In this document: one piece after another, positions 54,603-59,160 of the stretch
Position numbering within the stretch: the stretch's first letter is position 1
Layout of the letters: each line of letters starts with the position of its first letter
DNA from: Pseudomonas psychrophila HA-4
GTDB taxonomy: Bacteria; Pseudomonadota; Gammaproteobacteria; Pseudomonadales; Pseudomonadaceae
Length of the DNA: 59,160 bases
Direction of reading: 5' to 3'
Assembly (NCBI RefSeq): GCF_000282975.1
Contig: NZ_ALJC01000021.1
Location: forward strand, 1-59,160
The notes under the pieces: generated by a model
The model's input: the letters and a program-made list of their open reading frames with translations, nothing else
What the model was told of the DNA's origin: nothing
Database searches by the model: none
Program-made: the position numbers and the translations under genes

Positions 54603-55007
54603 TTAGGCTTGACGCTGATGCTTGTCGATTTGCTCGTGACGCTCTTGAGCTTCGATGCAGTACTTGGTGGTCGGACTGATCAGCAGGCGCTTAAGGCCAA
54701 TCGCATCACCGCTGTCATCACACCAGCCAAAGTTGTCTTCTCTGATGCGATCCAGCGCTTGTTCCAATTGAGGCAGCATGCGTTGATCACGATCGATGGA
54801 GTTCACCAGCCAAGTGCGCTCTTCTTCAACCGAAGCGGCGTCCGCAGGGTCAGCCGGAGTGTCCAGACTTTCGATCGCAACGCGGTTTTGCTCAATACGT
54901 TCGTGGGTCTCAACCTTCATGTTTTGCAACAGCTCAGTGAAAAAAGCCAGTTGCTCGGCATTCATGTAGTCATCCGCCGGCATGGCCAGCAACTTATCCT
55001 TTGTCAT
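54603..55007 (-). CDS. DksA/TraR-family protein with two of four zinc cysteines lost
   Basis: This 134-residue DksA homologue (start at ATG 55007) has an N-terminal DYMNAEQLAFF, a coiled coil with the RNA polymerase tip D-P-A-D-A-A (D53, D56, A58) kept, and a C-terminal domain with only C96 and C117. The partner positions are S99 and A120. It is probably the zinc-independent DksA2 type, which replaces DksA when zinc is scarce and binds RNA polymerase with ppGpp. A dksA2 assignment is by motif. It is alone on its strand, with no zinc-uptake gene in view. Confidence 0.82.
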   Translation of the reverse strand: MTKDKLLAMPADDYMNAEQLAFFTELLQNMKVETHERIEQNRVAIESLDTPADPADAASVEEERTWLVNSIDRDQRMLPQLEQALDRIREDNFGWCDDSGDAIGLKRLLISPTTKYCIEAQERHEQIDKHQRQA

Positions 55008-55388
55008 TGATTTCTCTATAAAAAATACGTGCATTAAGGCGAATTAGGGAGCGTTCTGACCGATCTTCATCCAAACCAGTTAGGTGCCATCTATTTCAAG
55101 CGCCACCCGGCACTCAATTTACGAGGGGCGGCAGTCTAAGGCCGACTTATCGAGTCAGCAACTGAAATGACAGCTATTTGTCCAGCAAAACATGGAAAAA
55201 GACGAAAAGCAGCCTTCTCAGGCGTCAGTGGAGTGCGTTTATAGCAAGAAATTCAATGGCGCAGCTGAAATATCGATTCAGCGAACAGGCCCTTAGATGG
55301 CTGGCCAGGATTTTTTAAACGCCTACGCTATAGACTGCATTCGCCAAGCTGTGACCTGCCCTGCAAGCGCCATCCTAAGGACGCACTG
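55008..55388. other. Intergenic region, 381 bases
   Basis: This is a divergent promoter region between the dksA-like gene and an RpiR gene. It is AT-rich in parts. A 34-codon frame at 55192-55296 has no ribosome site and is not called. No Zur-like box was recognised. Confidence 0.4.
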
Positions 55389-56300
55389 ATGTCAGCCACC
55401 GATCAACCTGCCCAAACGCCCGGAAGCGAACAAGCCAGTCCACCGGACAATGCCGGGCAGCTGTTGCAACTTATTACCGAGGAGTACGAGAGCCTGCCGC
55501 GCCAGCTCAAGCGTATTGCGGGTTATATAAGCCAACAAAGTGACCGGATCATGGTTGATCGAATCAGTGATATCGCCCGCGAGTGTGAGGTGCACCCGTC
55601 AGCCATCGTGCGTTTTTCGCAACGTTTTGGCTTCAGCGGTTTCAGTGAAATGCAGGCGCTGTTTCGCGAGGCGTACACCCACAAGGCAACCCCGGTCCAG
55701 AACTATCAGCAACGTGTTCGCAGCATGATTGCCGACAAATCGCAAAAAGCCAGCAGCGGCGACCTAGCCCGCGAATGCATCAATGCCACACTGTCAGGTA
55801 TTGAGCGGCTGGGACTGGAACTCGACGAGCAGGCCTTCGAGAAAGCCGTGGACCTGGTGGTCAACGCCGATAACATCTACGTGGTCGGTGTGCGCCGGTC
55901 TTTCGCGGTCGCCGATTACCTGGTGTACAACCTGCAGCACACCCACAAGCGGATTCACATGGTTTCGGGGCTAGGCGGCAGTTACCGCGAACAAATGCGC
56001 AGCGTTCGCGCCAACGACTTGGTAATTGCGATCAGCTTTACCCCGTATGGCAAAGAAACCCAGCATTGCTTGCGCCTCGCCCAGTTACATCAGGCTAAAA
56101 CCCTAATCATCACCGACAGCACTCTGTCGCCGTTGGCTAAAAAAGCCAACACGGTATTGCTGGTGAATGAAGGCAGTTCGTTTGCGTTCCGCTCTTTGAG
56201 CGCAACCTTGTGCCTGTGTCAGGCATTGTTTATAGCCGTGGCAAATCGGTTGAAACTAAAAGTGGACGACATACACGAACAAGTCGGTTTTGACGATTAG
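55389..56300 (+). CDS. MurR/RpiR-family transcriptional regulator
   Basis: This 303-residue regulator has an N-terminal helix-turn-helix of the RpiR type at about 35-95 (IARECEVHPSAIVRFSQRFGFSGFSEMQ) and a C-terminal SIS sugar-phosphate-binding domain at about 125-285. The Pseudomonas homologue closest in memory controls inositol (iol) genes, but no iol genes are here, so the target is not inferred. AAGGACG precedes the ATG. Confidence 0.88.
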   Translation: MSATDQPAQTPGSEQASPPDNAGQLLQLITEEYESLPRQLKRIAGYISQQSDRIMVDRISDIARECEVHPSAIVRFSQRFGFSGFSEMQALFREAYTHKATPVQNYQQRVRSMIADKSQKASSGDLARECINATLSGIERLGLELDEQAFEKAVDLVVNADNIYVVGVRRSFAVADYLVYNLQHTHKRIHMVSGLGGSYREQMRSVRANDLVIAISFTPYGKETQHCLRLAQLHQAKTLIITDSTLSPLAKKANTVLLVNEGSSFAFRSLSATLCLCQALFIAVANRLKLKVDDIHEQVGFDD

Positions 56301-56672
56301 CCCCAATCGTTGAGCCCTCACCAGTTCGTCACAAAAAATACGTCGCTTTATTACGCTGATGTCCAAATCGGTAAGAATTCGCATCGGTAAACGTGAGCTT
56401 CAAGCCCTGTTTATGTGCGATTTAGCGGCAACAGGACTCCCGCTGCCTATTCTGAAAAGTCCCACGAATTTCTGCGTAAATCTTATCTTCACTTACGCTC
56501 TGCCTGACAATACTGCGCGGTTTACGCACTCTACAATTGCTCGCACAAATCCCAGATCCCAAGCCAAGTAAATAATCGATATGTCACTGCTTGTATCACT
56601 GCGCAAATACTGCTGAACCCAGTTGTCTGCATCGCAAGATATTCAATAGGCTTTCTATAGGGGCACGACGTG
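56301..56672. other. Intergenic region, 372 bases
   Basis: This stretch is AT-rich. The only open frame, 56359-56571, has no ribosome site and unusual composition, so it is not called. It probably carries the promoter of the next small gene. I saw no RNA gene. Confidence 0.4.
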
Positions 56673-56990
56673 ATGAGTTATTCCTTGTTTGCTAGTAATA
56701 AGCCGATGCTTGAGCAAAGCCCTTCAGTCGCAGCTCCCGCGGATGATTACGACCGTGAAGCGTGCTTTCCAGAATTGGGCCGGTTGATCAGGCTGCGCGA
56801 TGCACTGCTGTTGCTTAAGGTGCCATTGGCCAACAGTGGCGGCTTGCGCAAGCCCATTGAACACCGCCTGTTGAGCGATGACGTTTATGAACGCGTACTG
56901 GGTAAACTCACTGCGGGCCTGACGGACACGACGGAGGCACTTGCACAAGCTCACTCATCAACGACTGCACAGCCTTTAAGATCAAATTAA
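56673..56990 (+). CDS. Small hypothetical protein, 105 residues
   Basis: The frame starts at the ATG at 56673 (AGGGG about ten bases before; a GTG three bases earlier is also possible). It is a soluble, helix-rich protein with DDYDREACFPELGRLIRLRDALLLLK-like helices and no known domain. It looks like a real gene by composition and ribosome site, but its family is not known to me. Confidence 0.55.
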   Translation: MSYSLFASNKPMLEQSPSVAAPADDYDREACFPELGRLIRLRDALLLLKVPLANSGGLRKPIEHRLLSDDVYERVLGKLTAGLTDTTEALAQAHSSTTAQPLRSN

Positions 56991-57081
56991 ATGCAGTTAA
57001 ACATCATTATTATGAATTTGCAGACTGTTTAGGAGCTGGGCACACTGCGCACGTTCCTCCCCCAATGAAGGAACACTTTCA

Positions 57082-57117
57082 AGGGCTTGCCGGGAAACCC
57101 GCATAGCCCTTTTTTTA
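57082..57117 (+). terminator. Rho-independent terminator
   Basis: AGGGCTTGCCGGG-AAA-CCCGCATAGCCCT, followed by seven T, is a stem with an internal bulge. It lies 92 bases past the 56673-56990 gene and 34 bases before the HPP gene, separating the two transcripts. Confidence 0.75.
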
Positions 57118-57150
57118 TCTTTTTGTTACCCAATACCGGATTCTCCCACC

Positions 57151-57867
57151 ATGCAAAACCGCTGGATCACCCGCCTGTTACCTGCGGCCACAAATACCCG
57201 CCCCACAGAATGGAGTCGTGCCGCGATTGGCGTATCACTAGGTACACTGCTCTGCGTCTGGGTGTGCAGTGTGTTCTTTGGCCTGCCCGTGGCCATGCAT
57301 TTAATTGGCCCTTTGGGGGCATCGGCCATTTTGCTGTTTGCCGTGTCGTCGGGCGCGCTGGCGCAACCTTGGTCAATTGTCGGCAGCTATCTTTGCGCAA
57401 CGGTGGTGTCATTGAGCGTGGTGCACTTTTTGGGGCGCAATCTGGACAGCGCGTGTCTGGCCGTAGGTTTGACACTGCTGGTCATGTGCCTGCTGCGCTG
57501 TCTCCATCCGCCAGCCGGTGCGCTGGCCTTGCTGGTGGTACTGGCTGATCCGGACAGCGCTCGTTTGGGCTGGGGCATGCTCGCCCCCGTGATGCTCAGC
57601 GCTGTGTGCATGTTGCTGAGCGCCTTGGCTTACAACAACCTGACACGGGTGCGTTACCCGAAAAAAACCGCCGAACCGATCCCGGCGATAGTGGAACCAC
57701 ACGTCGCTGGCGACCCAGCAATTACTGCCGAAGACCTGCAAAAAGCCCTTGAGCAAATGGACGCGTTTATAGACGTCACTCCCGAAGACCTCGAAGCCCT
57801 AGTGCGTGCCAGTGAGCGCAACGCACGTCGACGCAGCGTCGGTGAGGTATTCGACCAAACCAGTTAA
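57151..57867 (+). CDS. HPP-family integral membrane protein
   Basis: This 238-residue protein has four to five hydrophobic segments (27-47, 55-70, 78-95, 103-117, 122-160) and the HPP signature HPPAG at 119-123. Many HPP proteins carry C-terminal CBS domains (about 390 residues). This one instead ends in about 70 hydrophilic, acidic residues, so it is a CBS-less form. Some HPP proteins transport nitrite in plastids and cyanobacteria; the bacterial role is uncertain. Confidence 0.85.
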   Translation: MQNRWITRLLPAATNTRPTEWSRAAIGVSLGTLLCVWVCSVFFGLPVAMHLIGPLGASAILLFAVSSGALAQPWSIVGSYLCATVVSLSVVHFLGRNLDSACLAVGLTLLVMCLLRCLHPPAGALALLVVLADPDSARLGWGMLAPVMLSAVCMLLSALAYNNLTRVRYPKKTAEPIPAIVEPHVAGDPAITAEDLQKALEQMDAFIDVTPEDLEALVRASERNARRRSVGEVFDQTS

Positions 57868-58028
57868 CGCCCCATCACAACGCCGCACGGCAGATCCTGC
57901 TAGGGTTATTTCTGCAGGGTCCGGGCGGCCGCTGTTGCACTGCACTTGATCGTCCGGATGCACAGAGCACTTGCTATACGTGAGCAAGTGTCCTGAGTCC
58001 AGTCAACTGACCGTGATCAAGGCTCGCA

Positions 58029-59117
58029 ATGCTCAAAACCATAGAATCTGAAATTTCAAAATATGCCGCCCCCCCTGCGCTGCAAGCTGAATTTGCTCAA
58101 CATGATTTTGAAAAACTGCGCAATTTTTGCCGTTTGATCTACGCGGCGAGCATTTTCATCTGGCTGTTATTTGACTTAATCATTAGCACCAAGGGAGGTC
58201 AGGGTTTCACCGGCCTGTCCATGCTATTTATTGCCACGATGGCGACGATCACCATCATCCTAGGTTTTATCCGCAATCACCGGCACTTCGATGTGCTGAA
58301 CGTTATTTTCGTCATCGTGATTACCTTGGGCATCCGTCTGATCATCATGGGGTTGCCTCAGGACTGGCAACCGGTCTGGCTGGTACTGGCCACCGCCAGC
58401 ATTCTCTTTAGCGCTTCGATCTTACCGCTGAGTCGCTGGGCATTTCTCGCCAGTGCAGTTATTGCTGGGCTCATGCTTAACCCCTTTGTGCTGACCTTCG
58501 TCTCGGTCCTGGACCTGCGGGGGACCATGATCCTGAGCTATTACGCCTTTCTTAGCAGTTTGACGATTTACAGCTTTTTTAAATTGCGCCGGATCAAGCT
58601 CTACAACTACACCATGTCCAAGCTACTGGTGAACCAGGCCTACATCGACGCGTTGACCGAGATTCCTAATCGACGGTCTTTCATGGCCCGAGCGGGAAAC
58701 GTATTACGCGCTCAGCCTCGCAAATATGACCATTACCTGGCGATGATCGACATCGACAACTTCAAAAAAGTTAACGACCTATTCGGGCATGACATTGGCG
58801 ATGAAGTGCTTAAGCGCACTGCGTCCAGTATCAAGGCCGTGATGGCTGACTATGAGTACGCGCGTTTGGGCGGCGAGGAGTTTGCGGTGTATTTGTCGGG
58901 GGTACGTCACGCCGACGTCGAGGTGTTGATGGACATGCTCTGTTGTCGGGTACGGGAAGACCCGCATGAACACCCTGTGACCATCAGTATTGGTCTGGCG
59001 CGGGTTGAGGGCCATGACACGTTGAATCAGGCGCTGGCGAATGCGGACAAGGCCTTATATAGGGCCAAGAACAGTGGCAAGGACAGGTTTGCGTTTTATA
59101 CGGAGGATATGGGTTGA
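58029..59117 (+). CDS. Membrane-bound diguanylate cyclase
   Basis: This 362-residue protein has five or six hydrophobic segments at residues 30-185, then a GGDEF domain at about 200-360. The active site is GGEEF (281-285), preceded by the DNFKKVNDLFGHDIGDEVL substrate region. The RxxD inhibition site is degenerate (MADY), so product inhibition may be weak. It is likely to make c-di-GMP in response to a membrane or periplasmic cue. No sensor domain beyond the helices was recognised. Confidence 0.93.
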   Translation: MLKTIESEISKYAAPPALQAEFAQHDFEKLRNFCRLIYAASIFIWLLFDLIISTKGGQGFTGLSMLFIATMATITIILGFIRNHRHFDVLNVIFVIVITLGIRLIIMGLPQDWQPVWLVLATASILFSASILPLSRWAFLASAVIAGLMLNPFVLTFVSVLDLRGTMILSYYAFLSSLTIYSFFKLRRIKLYNYTMSKLLVNQAYIDALTEIPNRRSFMARAGNVLRAQPRKYDHYLAMIDIDNFKKVNDLFGHDIGDEVLKRTASSIKAVMADYEYARLGGEEFAVYLSGVRHADVEVLMDMLCCRVREDPHEHPVTISIGLARVEGHDTLNQALANADKALYRAKNSGKDRFAFYTEDMG

Positions 59118-59160
59118 GGGACTCGCTGTAAGAGCGAAACGGATATGCCGGTTACACGCC

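Noticed and set aside
55192..55296. 34-codon ORF beginning MEKDEKQPSQ
   Set aside because: No ribosome site precedes the ATG and nothing else supports it, though it cannot be excluded.
56480..56505. GTAAATCTTATCTTCACTTAC as a GacA upstream activating site
   Set aside because: Arms resemble the consensus but the spacing is wrong and no RsmX/Y/Z-like RNA with repeated GGA loops follows.
56359..56571. 70-codon ORF after the RpiR gene
   Set aside because: There is no ribosome site, composition is unlike the neighbours, and no recognisable motif is present.
56991..57117. Possible small RNA ending in the terminator at 57082-57117
   Set aside because: No clear promoter or known RNA structure; the terminator is sufficiently explained as the end of the 56673-56990 transcript.
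1..59160. Prophage, integrative element, transposase or CRISPR array
   Set aside because: No integrase, transposase, phage structural gene or regularly spaced repeat was seen; the only repeats are REP-like palindromes and the two GTAGCAGTTGC elements.

Overview
The window looks like chromosome of a fluorescens-lineage Pseudomonas. It carries the block purF-cvpA-dedD-folC-accD-trpF-truA-fimV-usg-asd-leuB-methyltransferase-leuD-leuC-LysR in the order known from Pseudomonas core genomes. It also holds typical Pseudomonas REP palindromes, pyoverdine maturation genes and small Pseudomonas-type hypothetical genes. Species cannot be fixed from the sequence alone. No prophage, integrase, transposase or CRISPR array was seen.

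Layout. 1-2.6 kb: the end of an AraC-type regulator, a 28-residue micro-gene, a DUF2242 lipoprotein and an uncharacterised protein. 2.8-3.3 kb: a minus-strand tRNA operon (Val, Asp, Asp) with a clear sigma70-type promoter and a terminator. 3.4-16.2 kb: core biosynthesis and cell-pole genes (methionine sulfhydrylase, purine, folate, malonyl-CoA, tryptophan, pseudouridine synthase, FimV, Usg). 16.3-21.0 kb: one very large gene of the Pseudomonas dermonecrotic-toxin-like (DUF6543) family, sitting between usg and asd. 21.1-27.5 kb: asd and the leucine genes with a divergent LysR regulator. 27.5-31.8 kb: a five-PAS GGDEF-EAL protein and a pirin.

31.9-38.7 kb is the most interesting part: pvdM-pvdO-pvdE-fpvA, all on the plus strand. 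Exact TAAAT-N16-CGT boxes, the pattern recognised by the iron-starvation sigma factor PvdS, lie in front of pvdM and pvdE. The neighbours expected from other pseudomonads (pvdN, pvdP, pvdF and the peptide synthetase genes) are missing, and REP palindromes occupy several of the junctions. The locus therefore looks like a condensed, still PvdS-addressed, periplasmic maturation, export and uptake set. Its peptide synthetases must lie elsewhere or be lost.

38.8-51.0 kb: a LysR regulator, an AGE-family sugar isomerase, a complete FecI-FecR-TonB receptor signalling module with a Fur-like box, an SDR, an MHYT-GGDEF-EAL protein, and a divergent LysR/MFS drug exporter pair. 51.0-59.1 kb: several small unknown genes, a DUF2235 (Tle1-like) hydrolase, a DksA homologue lacking two of the four zinc cysteines, an RpiR regulator, an HPP membrane protein and a membrane-bound diguanylate cyclase.

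Themes are iron uptake (two TonB receptors with signalling domains, PvdS and Fur boxes) and cyclic-di-GMP (three GGDEF proteins, two with EAL), set beside conserved housekeeping genes.
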